Shown in pieces: positions 54,656 through 64,000 of a DNA stretch of 64,000 nt. Source of the stretch: Tetraselmis striata (lineage: Eukaryota; Chlorophyta; Chlorodendrophyceae; Chlorodendrales; Chlorodendraceae); the NCBI GenBank assembly GCA_006384855.1, contig VCJN01002031.1, positions 18,442 through 82,441 on the forward strand, read 5' to 3'. The notes under the pieces were generated by a model. It worked only from the letters and a program-made list of their open reading frames with translations, searched no databases and had not been told where the DNA came from. How positions within the stretch are numbered: position 1 is the stretch's first letter; the number at the start of each line of letters is the position of its first letter. The translations under genes and the position numbers were made by a program.

Positions 54656-55150
54656 GTTTGGCTAAGCAACTGCCGAGGCTGGCGGCTTAACCCCCATGTC
54701 CGGCGGTTAAGGGACGGAAAGTGCGTAGAAGTTGATCGGCAAAGCGGGCATATAAGCCTGGCTGTGCTAGGTTCCTATTAAGTAATGGCGGTTTGTGCTA
54801 AGTAATTCGTAGGGGTGGAACATGCAGCGCAGGTAGGGGGCGGTATAAATGAGGCCGGGCACATATACTGCTCCACGAAACGACACTGTCGCACGTGTAG
54901 TTGAATAGACGCCCCCCCCCCCCCCCCCCCCCCGCCGGGTCGGCCCGCCGACCCGCCACGGCATGTAATATCTGTCATGCATCGCCGGGGTATGTGTGAG
55001 TGGATGCCCCGCCGCCACACACCCCCCCCCCCAAGCCCCCCCCCCCCCCCCCCCCCCATTTACACTTGTGCACTCATTAAGTTTGGGCTGGTTTCGGAGC
55101 AGTACATGTACGTATGTATATACATACAATGGAACGTAGGACCTGCGCGG

Positions 55151-56310
55151 AAAGAGGCGGGGCTGGCGGAGTGCGTTGGGGGTGCGTAGAGTAGCGTGTT
55201 GGTGAGATTCGGGGTGCATCGGACGCCGGATGCCCATCCACCCAGCGTAAAAGACGCGTACGTAATATTCACACTATATATATTCACACGCAAATGTGTG
55301 AAAACCGGACATACCGTGCCGGATGGGTGGGAATACGGCGTCCGATGCAGCCAAAACCCCAGGGACACGCTATTCTATGCACCGCCAATGCACTCCGCCA
55401 GCACCGCCTCATTCTCTGTCGATTTCGAAAACGCCTTCACATTATCCACCGCTAATTGCAATTGCCACCGTGTAATATGTTGTCACGATGTGCGCACACA
55501 ACAACACTTACTACCGGTTCCGACGCGGATGGAGGCGAGGCTTGCGGAGTGCGTTGGGGGTGCGTAGAGTAGCGTGCTGCAAATAATTGGGGTGCATCGG
55601 ACGCCGGATGCCCATCCACCCGGCGTAAAAGACGCGTAATATTCACACTTTATTAACACACAAATGTGTAAAAACCGGACATTCCGTGCCGGATGGGTGG
55701 GAATACGGCGTCCGATGCAGCCAAAACCCCAGGGACACGCTATTCTATGCACCGCCAATGCACTCCGCCAGCACCGCCTCATTCTCTGTCGATTTCGAAA
55801 ACGCCTTCACATTATCCACCGCTAATTGCAATTGCCACCGTGTAATATGTTGTCACGATGTGCGCACACAACAACACTTACTACCGGTTCCGACGCGGAT
55901 GGAGGCGAGGCTTGCGGAGTGCGTTGGGGGTGCGTAGAGTAGCGTGCTGCAAATAATTGGGGTGCATCGGACGCCGGATGCCCATCCACCCGGCGTAAAA
56001 GACGCGTAATATTCACACTTTATTAACACACAAATGTGTAAAAACCGGACATTCCGTGCCGGATGGGTGGGAATACGGCGTCCGATGCAGCCAAAACCCC
56101 AGGGACACGCTATTCTATGCACCGCCAATGCACTCCGCCAGCACCGCCTCATTCTTTGTCGATTTCGAAAACGCCTTCACATTATCCACCGCTAATAATT
56201 GCAATTGCCACCGTGTAATGTTGTCACGATGTGCGCACACAACAACACTTACTACCGGTTCCGACGCGGATGGAGGCGAGGCTTGCGGAGTGCACTGGCG
56301 GTGCACAGAC
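55151..56310. repeat. 370-bp satellite, three units (copy 1)
   Basis: Three near-identical units start near 55165, 55544 and 55914 with a period of 370 bp (the phrase CTACCGGTTCCGACGCGGAT recurs at 55511, 55881 and 56256). Each unit contains GCATCGGACGCCG and, about 110 bp later, its inverse CGGCGTCCGATGC. The inverted copy of the element carries one unit fewer. Each unit is partly open in several frames, but the frames are repeats of one another and resemble no protein. Confidence 0.92.
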
Positions 56311-56409
56311 TAGCGGGAGACTAGATCCATTGTCGCTTATTTACAAGCACGGGCGGTGCTGGCCAGACCTGATCGTCTACGGCCGATATAATATTCACAC
56401 TAAATTAAC

Positions 56410-56465
56410 ATCGGTGCACACCGCCGCACACCGCCGCACACCGCCGCACACCGCTGCGCGCGCAC
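56410..56465. repeat. Short CACCGCCGCA tandem repeat
   Basis: CACACCGCCG repeated about four times, mirrored at 63060-63110 in the inverted copy. Confidence 0.8.
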
Positions 56466-56744
56466 ATTCGTCGCACACATTATCCCGGATTCACTCGCCG
56501 TATCCATTACGCCGTGCTACTTCAACAATAAACATTGCGAAATTACACCGACACAATGCCGCACCGACTAGCTCTTGACAATACGTGCATATAAATAGTA
56601 GTGGCGCGCTGCTCCTCGCCTCCGATGTGTCGTTGACTGCTGCGGAAGGCGGTCGTCGACTGGGTGTTAGTTTCTCCACCTCGGCCGCCCCCCCGCCCCC
56701 CCCCCCCCCCGCCCCCCCCCCCCCCCCTTCACCGCTCACAGCGC

Positions 56745-57335
56745 CATGGCCGACCTCGCCCCCCCGGGCAAACGTGGGCGGCGAGCCTTGTTGTCTCGCG
56801 TGTCCGCGCCGCCGGCATCGAGGAGGACGAGAAAGACATGAGGAAACGCGTGACAAGGTGGGCGCGCAACAAAACACTCCATCCTCCACATTAGCACGCA
56901 CCCACTCGTGGCTAACTTGTGCCGCACGCAGGTTCGTCCGGGAGCGCCGTTAAGGCCCACCTCAACGCCAAGGCTTCCACAGTGCCAGCGGCGCAACTCG
57001 TGGTGGCCGAGGAGGCCGCATCCTCAGCCGCTTAAAGGCGAAACGATTGTGGCTTGTTGTGGGTGTCTGGGCACAGGGGGCGTCCCGACGCGAAGGTAAG
57101 GAAGCTCATGGCGGCGTCGTCGACGGCACAGCCTCCCGGGGTGGTGAAGACACTGACGGATGACAAGAAGCGGAAGAGGCCAGTGAAGAAACGCCGAGGT
57201 AAGAAACTGACGGTCGCGGAGTCGGAGGCGGAGTCGGAGGCGCAGGCGGAGGCGGAGGCGGAGGCGGAGGCGGAGGCAGCGAGATCGTCGAAGCGGAGGG
57301 TCCCGCGGGCACGCAAGAACAAGAACAAGCAGTAG
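56745..57335 (+). CDS. Small basic nuclear-type protein(s) of the element, copy 1
   Basis: The clearest ORF is 57108-57335 (75 residues, starting MAASSTAQPPGVV). It has a bipartite-style basic run DDKKRKRPVKKRRGKK, an EAEAEAEA repeat, and a basic tail ending RVPRARKNKNKQ. The basic runs would suit nuclear import or DNA binding. Upstream, 56937-57034 encodes SSGSAVKAHLNAKASTVPAA in a frame ending at a stop, and 56822-56880 reads GIEEDEKDMRKRVTR, possibly earlier exons joined over GGTGGGCGCG…CACGCAG. The model upstream of 57108 is unsure. An equivalent ORF is in the inverted copy with one visible change (Asp to Gly in the basic run). Confidence 0.45.
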
Positions 57336-58349
57336 CCCCCGCCCCCTTACCCCCCCCCCCCCCCCCCCCCCAGGCGGGAGCGGCTGGCGGCGAGGGGGGG
57401 CGGGGGTGGGCGGGGCGGGCGTGGTCCCCCCCGCCCCCGCACACCCCCCCCCCCCCCCCCCCCCGCCGGGCCACATCCCCCGATGGCAGCTGTCGCGAAT
57501 ATTGTAATTCAATCATTCTTCGGCAAACCGCTGCCTGCCCCCGCCCTCCCCCTCGCGAATATTTATGTAACGTGAGCACTCTTTGGCAAAACATGGCAGC
57601 CAAACCGCCCATCTGATGACCTTTGATCGGACGGCTGGCAGGCCCGATCAGCAGTACTAGTACTGCAAATTCCCCAGTGTTACCAAATACGTGCGTACGG
57701 CTGCGATTTGCGCTCCCATGAACTAATAGTCGTAGTTATCCACAGGACGACTAGGGTTCGTACTAGATACCCGGTACCGGCGTAATAAATATATCGCGTA
57801 CTACCCGGTACTACACGGACAACCTTGTACCTTGTACGTCAGTGCCATGTACGCTTCACCGGGCTGGTACGACTACCAGAATGATGACAAAAAGGATTTA
57901 TCGCCCGCCGGCAATAACGCCGGATGTACTCGCACGTAACTGGATGGACGTGCCGCCACCAGCAGCAGCCTTCACGGATAAATAATAGTCGCTAGTAGTA
58001 GTGCTTCGTCACCTGTATGTCACATCTGAATCTCACAGTGCGCATGGGCTGGACGCCGCCCCTTCAAGCGGAGTGTCACTGGAATCACAGCGTGCACGAG
58101 GACGATCAAGCCGCCCGCGGTCAAACCTCCAGCACGTCGACTACATAGACCGAGTCAGCAGCTCGAGCAGGTGGACAAGCCATGGTCGCTATCAACCATG
58201 CTTGCTGGCGGTTTGTTCCCACACATAGCTATCTGTAGCGACTAGTCGCTATGCGTGGAAGATATTGCACAGGTCCCGGTATTGAATCATGGCCGATGTA
58301 TCGTTTACTTTAACTGGTAGCGAGTGCGGTGTCCTGGCAAATACTACAC

Positions 58350-59345
58350 CATCCCCCGTTTGTATGAGTTCCCGGGTCGGTCCGACCGTCAGACCCGGGA
58401 ACTTATGCCGACTAGGGCGCTCAGTGGTAGAGCGAGTGACTACGAGTATGTATGTTGGCGGCTCGAGACCGGCCGGGCCGTGAGAGCTTAGTCGTCACTG
58501 CATATTCGTACCCGGTACTGTCTCATCTCGTAACAAAGACGCAGTGATTCAGTACCGGGGTACGTCGCGAATTGAATGAGGACCTGAAAAATGGGCCAAC
58601 GTGCGGATAGGCGGGCTGGTCCCAGCTCGCCTAGGCCGTCTGTCCGGATTGCGAGTACATGTACCCGCAATACCGGCAAAACCCCATCCCCGTTTGTATG
58701 AGTTCCCTGGTCGGTCCAGCCATAAGACCCGGGAACTTATGCTGACTAGGGCGCTCATTGTAGAGCGAGTGACTACGAGTATGTAAGTCGGCGGCCCGAG
58801 ACCGGCCGGGCCGTGAGAGCTTAGTCGTCACTGCATACTCGTACCAGTAATGTCTCATCTCGTAACAAAGACGCAGTGATTCAGTACCGGGGTACGTCGC
58901 GGCTTGAATGAGGACCTGAAAAATGGGCCAACGTGCGGATAGGCGGGCTGGTCCCAGCTCGCCTAGGCCGTCTGTCCGGATTGCGAGTACATGTACCCGC
59001 AATACCGGCAAAACCCCATCCCCGTTTGTATGAGTTCCCTGGTCGGTCCAGCCATAAGACCCGGGAACTTATGCTGACTAGGGCGCTCATTGTAGAGCGA
59101 GTGACTACGAGTATGTAAGTCGGCGGCCCGAGACCGGCCGGGCCGTGAGAGCTTAGTCGTCACTGCATACTCGTACCAGTAATGTCTCATCTCGTAACAA
59201 AGACGCAGTGATTCAGTACCGGGGTACGTCGCGGCTTGAATGAGGACCTGAAAAATGGGCCAACGTGCGGATAGGCGGGCTGGTCCCAGCTCGCCTAGGC
59301 CGTCTGTCCGGATTGCGAGTACATGTACCCGCAATACCGGCAAAA
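58350..59345. repeat. Tandem array of three ~332-bp tRNA-like units
   Basis: Units start near 58361, 58695 and 59027. Each contains a hairpin (AGTTCCCGGGTC at 58367-58378 pairing with GACCCGGGAACT at 58392-58403 in unit 1) followed by GGCGCTCAGTGGTAGAGCG, a tRNA D-arm/A-box sequence, and about 30 nt later GGCTCGAGACC, a B-box-like sequence. Units 2 and 3 are nearly identical to each other and have decayed boxes (GCTCATTGTAGAGCG, GGCCCGAGACC). This suggests an amplified tRNA-derived element. Confidence 0.75.
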
Positions 59346-59359
59346 AACCTACAAGGTAC

Positions 59360-59690
59360 ACCCTTGTCCGCTCGGTAGAGCGGTCGTCTCGTAAGCGAAA
59401 GACCCGGGTTCGATTCATGGCCGATGTATTTCGGCAATATCGGCCGGCGTGTCCCGGGTTTACCCGGTTGATGCATTTGCCCTTCGGGGTTCGAATGAGG
59501 CAATGGTCTACGGGCTATGCTAGACCTACGACTGCAGTTGGCGCACGAGGTCAAGTGCTGGGGCGGCTTCGGCCGAGGCAATGGTCTACGGGCTATGCTA
59601 GACCTACGACTGCAGTTGGCGCACGAGGTCAAGTGCTAGGGCGGCTTCGGCCGATGTCCCGGGGCGAACTTTTATTACACTTCGTAATTA
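59360..59690 (+). mobile_element. SINE (family S) with tRNA-Thr-like head
   Basis: 59365-59417 folds as most of a tRNA: D-arm CCGCTCGGTAGAGCGG, anticodon loop CTCGTAA (anticodon CGT, Thr) and T-arm GGGTTCGATTC. The 3' acceptor half is replaced by the SINE body. The body then matches the 33.5-kb copy, but a 78-bp segment (AGGCAATGGTCTACGGGCTA…GGCTTCGGCCG) is tandemly duplicated at 59498-59653. It ends GGGGCGAACTTTTATTACAC. It is not a functional tRNA gene. Confidence 0.65.
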
Positions 59691-60038
59691 TTGACAAAAA
59701 TATGGAATTGCAGTTTACGTAAATTATTACCGGTACCGGTACCATCCCCGTAAATATTGCCTCGTAAATATTGATTGTCGAGAATATACCGTAATATTTC
59801 TCGCATGCGCATGTTGGTAATCATGCGCGCGTTCCCGACGCGGTTTCGTCTTGCGGCTCGTCGTGCGAGTGCACCAATCAATGACCGCGCGCGCAACAGA
59901 ACGATAAATACATAGTATGTATGATACATTTCACGAATACGACGGGTACCATAGCAGTACATCCGGCTCGTGCGGGATGCGAGCCGCCTTGAAGTGGCGG
60001 TTTTTGTTGATCCTTAGTACTTCTTTTAGCGGTGGATT

Positions 60039-60731
60039 TGTTGGGACAGTACCTCGTACATTCATGTGGTGTGGTCCTCGGCCCGGTTCAGACGGGTATT
60101 CAAGCTCTACAATATCGGATGATGACATCCAAGTCCGATCGGCACCCTTTTCGAGCTTGATATCTCAACATGGATTTGAATGGATTCTCAACATTCTGTG
60201 TGGATTTCTTGAATGTTGCGTCTAGCTCATGTAATCATATCTCAACATGGTTTCGGAGCTTAGGTGGCGAGCATGTATGACAACAGACCCGTGCAGTTGG
60301 CGCACGAGGTCAAGTGCTGGTGCGGCTTCGGCCGATGTCCCGGGGCGAACTTTACTTTTACTTTAACAGACCCGGGTTCGACTCCCGCTTGAAGCATTTC
60401 AAGATTTCATGGGTTCTCCTTCTTCCGCTATATCCGGTGTAAGACCGATTCGCAGCTTCCGGTGACGCGATCATCAATTCCCAGAAATTCTCCTACATCA
60501 AGGCTCAAGCGCGGATGATTCCGGCTTCTATGGCTCAGGTCCTAGGATCTCTACCCAGACTTTCCTGTCCTCCCTCTCCTCGGAACCAGGAGGGATGTTG
60601 GGACAGTACCTCGTACAGTTCTGTGGTGTGGTCGTCGGCCCGGTTCAGACGGGTATTCAAGCTCTACAATATCGGATGATGACATACATCCAAGTCCGAT
60701 CGACACCCTTTTCGGGCTTCATATCTCAACA
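60039..60731. mobile_element. TRIM-type miniature LTR retrotransposon
   Basis: Two direct repeats, 60039-60170 and 60596-60731, each begin TGTTGGGACAGTACCTCGTA and end ATATCTCAACA (TG…CA termini within TGTTG…CAACA). The flanking 5-mers are identical, GGATT at 60034-60038 and 60732-60736, as expected for an integrase-generated duplication. A purine tract (AGGAGGGA) sits directly before the second LTR. The internal part is only 425 bp with no coding capacity, includes a tRNA-like segment (GGAGCTTAGGTGGCGAGC … GGTTCGACTCCCGC), and is split by a SINE insertion. Confidence 0.88.
60292..60364 (+). mobile_element. 5'-truncated SINE (family S) nested in the TRIM
   Basis: The insert starts TGCAGTTGGCGCACGAGG and ends GGGGCGAACTTTACTTTTAC plus TTT. 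It is flanked by the perfect 10-bp duplication AACAGACCCG at 60282-60291 and 60365-60374. Removing it restores the TRIM's tRNA-like segment. The TRIM therefore predates this SINE insertion. Confidence 0.88.
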
Positions 60732-61060
60732 GGATTTATTAATGGCCTTTTTGTATATTCAAACCAGCATCGTTACGGGTACCCGCCCCGTGTTTATGTG
60801 TACTCGTATAGTATTCGTGGTATGCCGCGGGTACGAGTCTACCAGTTCATACCGTACATCCCACCACCCACCAAGCGGTACAGTTCACACCAGAGACATC
60901 CCACCACCCACCCAGCGGGCCCGGAGGCGCTGCGGGGCCGTGTGTCGCCATGCCTCACCCGCCGCCCAGATCGCGTAGCTGCCCTCAACCCCCTCCCACG
61001 CGACGTCACCGTTATGCCCGGGCTGTGGCGGGTCGCTTGTATCCGGCGGGGTGCCGCGCG

Positions 61061-61506
61061 ATGTCTGCGCCATCCGCCGATGGTGCGGCAGAACGCGCCG
61101 TTGACCCCGGGTCGCCGCATCCCCCCAGTACATCGTCCAGTATATCAAGCAGCCCCGGCGCATCGCGTGCGGCGGGAGCGTCGCCCGCGGCAACACCGTC
61201 CAGCGGCAGTGCACCCGACGCCACCCAGCCAAGGCCGAGCCCGCCCGCGGCTGCCGCCCCGCCGGCTCCCACGTACGCCCAGGCGGTGAGCCGGTCGTCG
61301 AGTCCCGAGTCCGCGACGGGCGCGGCAGGTACGACCGGCGCGCGCGCTGCCTCGCCTGTGTCGCCGCCTCGCCGCCAGTACTTTCAGCAGTATTTCGGGG
61401 CCCGGCGCGTCGCAGCGCGATCACGATGGCGCTCCGACCGGCCAGGAAGTCTCCGAGCGGCCCCTGCCGCGGCCGCGCGGCGGCAACCGCGGCCTAGCGC
61501 TCACCG
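61061..61506 (+). pseudogene. Ala/Pro/Ser-rich ORF cut by the second TIR element
   Basis: From the ATG at 61061 the frame reads MSAPSADGAAERAVDPGSPH, a long Ser/Pro/Ala region, then APTYAQAVSRSSSPES and RRQYFQQYFGARR. PTYAQAVSR-like sequence is common before the RNA-binding part of retroelement ORF1/Gag proteins, so it may be a retroelement 5' ORF. The frame runs straight into the element terminus at 61507 and is evidently interrupted there. Confidence 0.35.
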
Positions 61507-62205
61507 CACTGTGAGATTCAGATGTGACATACAGGTGACGAAGCACTACTACTAGCGACTATTATTTATCCGTGAAGGCTGCTGCTGGTGGCGGCACGTC
61601 CATCCAGTTACGTGCGAGTACATCCGGCGTTATTGCCGGCGGGCGATAAATCCTTTTTGTCATCATTCTGGTAGTCGTACCAGCCCGGTGAAGCGTACAT
61701 GGCACTGACGTACAAGGTACAAGGTTGTCCGTGTAGTACCGGGTAGTACGCGATATATTTATTACGCCGGTACCGGGTATCTAGTACGAACCCTAGTCGT
61801 CCTGTGGATAACTACGACTATTAGTTCATGGGAGCGCAAATCGCAGCCGTACGCACGTATTTGGTAACACTGGGGAATTTGCAGTACTAGTACTGCTGAT
61901 CGGGCCTGCCAGCCGTCCGATCAAAGGTCATCAGATGGGCGGTTTGGCTGCCATGTTTTGCCAAAGAGTGCTCACGTTACATAAATATTCGCGAGGGGGA
62001 GGGCGGGGGCAGGCAGCGGTTTGCCGAAGAATGATTGAATTACAATATTCGCGACAGCTGCCATCGGGGGATGTGGCCCGGCGGGGGGGGGGGGGGGGGG
62101 GGGGTGTGCGGGGGCGGGGGGGACCACGCCCGCCCCGCCCACCCCCGCCCCCCCTCGCCGCCAGCCGCTCCCGCCTGGGGGGGGGGGGGGGTAAGGGGGC
62201 GGGGG

Positions 62206-62433
62206 CTACTGCTTGTTCTTGTTCTTGCGTGCCCGCGGGACCCTCCGCTTCGACGATCTCGCTGCCTCCGCCTCCGCCTCCGCCTCCGCCTCCGCCTGCG
62301 CCTCCGACTCCGCCTCCGACTCCGCGACCGTCAGTTTCTTACCTCGGCGTTTCTTCACTGGCCTCTTCCGCTTCTTGCCATCCGTCAGTGTCTTCACCAC
62401 CCCGGGAGGCTGTGCCGTCGACGACGCCGCCAT
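62206..62433 (-). CDS. Small basic protein of the element, copy 2
   Basis: Equivalent to the ORF at 57108-57335 in copy 1: 75 residues starting MAASSTAQPPGVV, with the same NLS-like KKRKRPVKKRRGKK run and Glu-Ala repeat. The one amino-acid difference I see is Gly for Asp just before the basic run. Conservation of the open frame in both copies, while the flanking homopolymers have changed length, hints that it is real, but the copies may simply be young. Confidence 0.45.
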   Translation of the reverse strand: MAASSTAQPPGVVKTLTDGKKRKRPVKKRRGKKLTVAESEAESEAQAEAEAEAEAEAARSSKRRVPRARKNKNKQ

Positions 62434-63209
62434 GAGCTTCCTTACCTTCGCGTCGGGACGCCCCCTGTGCCCAGACACCCACAACAAGCCACAATCGTTT
62501 CGCCTTTAAGCGGCTGAGGATGCGGCCTCCTCGGCCACCACGAGTTGCGCCGCTGGCACTGTGGAAGCCTTGGCGTTGAGGTGGGCCTTAACGGCGCTCC
62601 CGGACGAACCTGCGCGCGGCACAAGTTAGCCACGAGTGGGTGCGTGCTAATGTGGAGGATGGAGTGTTTTGTTGCGCGCCCACCTTGTCACGCGTTTCCT
62701 CATGTCTTTCTCGTCCTCCTCGATGCCGGCGGCGCGGACACGCGAGACAACAAGGCTCGCCGCCCACGTTTGCCCGGGGGGGCGAGGTCGGCCATGGCGC
62801 TGTGAGCGGTGAAGGGGGGGGGGGGGGGGGGCGGCCGAGGTGGAGAAACTAACACCCAGTCGACGACCGCCTTCCGCAGCAGTCAACGACACATCGGAGG
62901 CGAGGAGCAGCGCGCCACTACTATTTATATGCACGTATTGTCAAGAGCTAGTCGGTGCGGCATTGTGTCGGTGTAATTTCGCAATGTTTATTGTTGAAGT
63001 AGCACGGCGTAATGGATACGGCGAGTGAATCCGGGATAATGTGTGCGACGAATGTGCGCGCGCAGCGGTGTGCGGCGGTGTGCGGCGGTGTGCGGCGGTG
63101 TGCACCGATGTTAATTTAGTGTGAATATTATATCGGCCGTAGACGATCAGGTCTGGCAGCACCGCCCGTGCTTGTAAATAAGCGACAATGGATCTAGTCT
63201 CCCGCTAGT

Positions 63210-64000
63210 CTGTGCACCGCCAGTGCACTCCGCAAGCCTCGCATCCATCCGCGTCGGAACCGGTAGTAAGTGTTGTTGTGTGCGCACATCGTGACAACAT
63301 TACACGGTGGCAATTGCAATTATTAGCGGTGGATAATGTGAAGGCGTTTTCGAAATCGACAAAGAATGAGGCGGTGCTGGCGGAGTGCATTGGCGGTGCA
63401 TAGAATAGCGTGTCCCTGGGGTTTTGGCTGCATCGGACGCCGTATTCCCACCCATCCGGCACGGAATGTCCGGTTTTCACACATTTGTGTGTTAATAAAG
63501 TGTGAATATTACGCGTCTTTTACGCCGGGTGGATGGGCATCCGGCGTCCGATGCACCCCAATTATTTGCAGCACGCTACTCTACGCACCCCCAACGCACT
63601 CCGCAAGCCTCGCCTCCATCCGCGTCGGAACCGGTAGTAAGTGTTGTTGTGTGCGCACATCGTGACAACATATTACACGGTGGCAATTGCAATTAGCGGT
63701 GGATAATGTGAAGGCGTTTTCGAAATCGACAGAGAATGAGGCGGTGCTGGCGGAGTGCATTGGCGGTGCATAGAATAGCGTGTCCCTGGGGTTTTGGCTG
63801 CATCGGACGCCGTATTCCCACCCATCCGGCACGGTATGTCCGGTTTTCACACATTTGCGGCGTGTGAATATATATAGTGTGAATATTACGTACGCGTCTT
63901 TTACGCTGGGTGGATGGGCATCCGGCGTCCGATGCACCCCGAATCTCACCAACACGCTACTCTACGCACCCCCAACGCACTCCGCCAGCCCCGCCTCTTT
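63210..64000. repeat. 370-bp satellite, about two units (copy 2)
   Basis: Inverted counterpart of 55151-56310. One complete unit fewer is present before the window ends at the position matching 55151. The 13-bp internal inverted repeat (GCATCGGACGCCG / CGGCGTCCGATGC) is retained in each unit. Confidence 0.9.

Larger units (their letters stand above)
49740..58040 (+). mobile_element. 8.3-kb TIR DNA element (copy 1)
   Basis: The left end begins CACTGTGAGATTCAGATGTG at 49740 and the right end finishes with the exact reverse complement at 58040. Similarity then continues imperfectly, with GGTGACGAA shared near both ends. The right half (55151-58040) is present again in inverted orientation from 61507, and that copy starts precisely at the same terminal sequence, which confirms the right boundary. 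CACTG termini are typical of the CACTA/CMC superfamily, but no 3-bp target duplication is evident (AAC left, CGC right). Contents are a spliced zinc-finger/SH3-like gene, a 30-bp minisatellite, a minus-strand ORF with a transposase-like Cys tail, a 370-bp satellite and a small basic ORF. I cannot assign a known transposase. Confidence 0.65.
58041..61506. other. Spacer between inverted element copies (repeat nest)
   Basis: This 3.47-kb segment separates the two inverted copies. It is built of the 332-bp tRNA-like array, a tRNA-Thr-headed SINE, a TRIM element with a nested SINE, and a GC-rich ORF cut by the second copy. 58041-58345 has no recognisable gene. 59690-60030 is AT-rich and unassigned. 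Confidence 0.7.
61507..64000 (-). mobile_element. 8.3-kb TIR DNA element, inverted copy 2 (partial, runs off window)
   Basis: Starts CACTGTGAGATTCAGATGTG at 61507 and is the reverse complement of 58040 down to 55151, almost base for base over 2.5 kb. Differences are mainly poly-G/C run lengths, one missing 370-bp satellite unit, and rare substitutions. Position 64000 corresponds to 55151, so about 5.4 kb of this copy should lie beyond the window. Because the right terminus of each copy faces the spacer, the two are inverted with right ends inward. Confidence 0.9.

Noticed and set aside
55151-56310. Repeated ORFs (such as MRRCWRSALAVHRIACPW) as a gene family
   Set aside because: They are identical frames across 370-bp satellite units, with no codon-level conservation independent of the DNA repeat.
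59365-59417. Functional tRNA-Thr (CGT)
   Set aside because: D-arm, anticodon loop and T-loop are tRNA-like, but the 3' T-stem and acceptor stem are replaced by repeat sequence shared with SINE copies, and no CCA-side pairing is possible.

Overview
This window is nuclear DNA from a eukaryotic microbe, most likely an alga or other protist. The host genes are broken by spliceosomal introns of about 50-3,000 bp, exons are very GC-rich, introns hold long homopolymers and microsatellites, and degenerate TTTAGGG/CCCTAAA (plant- and alga-type telomere-like) motifs recur in introns. No bacterial operon signals are seen. The species cannot be named from the sequence alone; a green-lineage, haptophyte or cryptophyte alga would all fit.

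Four host genes can be reconstructed exon by exon. MED14, the Mediator scaffold subunit, lies on the + strand at 9502-24010 with about 17 exons. A TMEM65-family mitochondrial inner-membrane protein lies on + at 26778-30116 with six exons. A conserved four-helix membrane protein of unknown function lies on - at 31736-32848, with its last exon not found. NOC1/MAK21/CEBPZ, a 60S ribosome biogenesis factor, lies on - at 38908-47376 with eight exons. These genes share no pathway; they look like ordinary housekeeping loci in a repeat-rich chromosome.

The rest is mostly mobile or repetitive DNA. 1-6147 holds a degenerate 25-bp minisatellite, a 20-bp perfect hairpin and possible transposon-protein scraps. 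6148-9308 is a nearly complete PiggyBac element with TTAA ends and two frameshifts. MED14 introns carry a MITE-like family, a second repeat family, a Ty3/Gypsy reverse transcriptase scrap and a LINE scrap. 24.2-24.5 kb has a second Gypsy RT remnant. 33.47-33.68 kb is a SINE with a perfect 19-bp target-site duplication. 36.8-38.1 kb and 47.9-49.7 kb are non-LTR-type reverse transcriptase pseudogenes.

49740-58040 appears to be one 8.3-kb DNA element with inverted termini beginning CACTGTGAG. It carries a spliced zinc-finger plus SH3/Tudor-like gene, a 30-bp coding minisatellite, an ORF with a PiggyBac-type cysteine-rich tail, a 370-bp satellite and a small basic protein. A second, inverted copy starts at 61507 and runs off the window. 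The 3.47-kb spacer between the copies holds a 332-bp tandem array of tRNA-like units, a tRNA-Thr-headed SINE, and a 693-bp TRIM-type miniature LTR element with a 5-bp target duplication and a nested SINE with a 10-bp target duplication.

One rule links host genes and element genes: long poly-C tracts lie on the coding strand just downstream of 5' splice sites.
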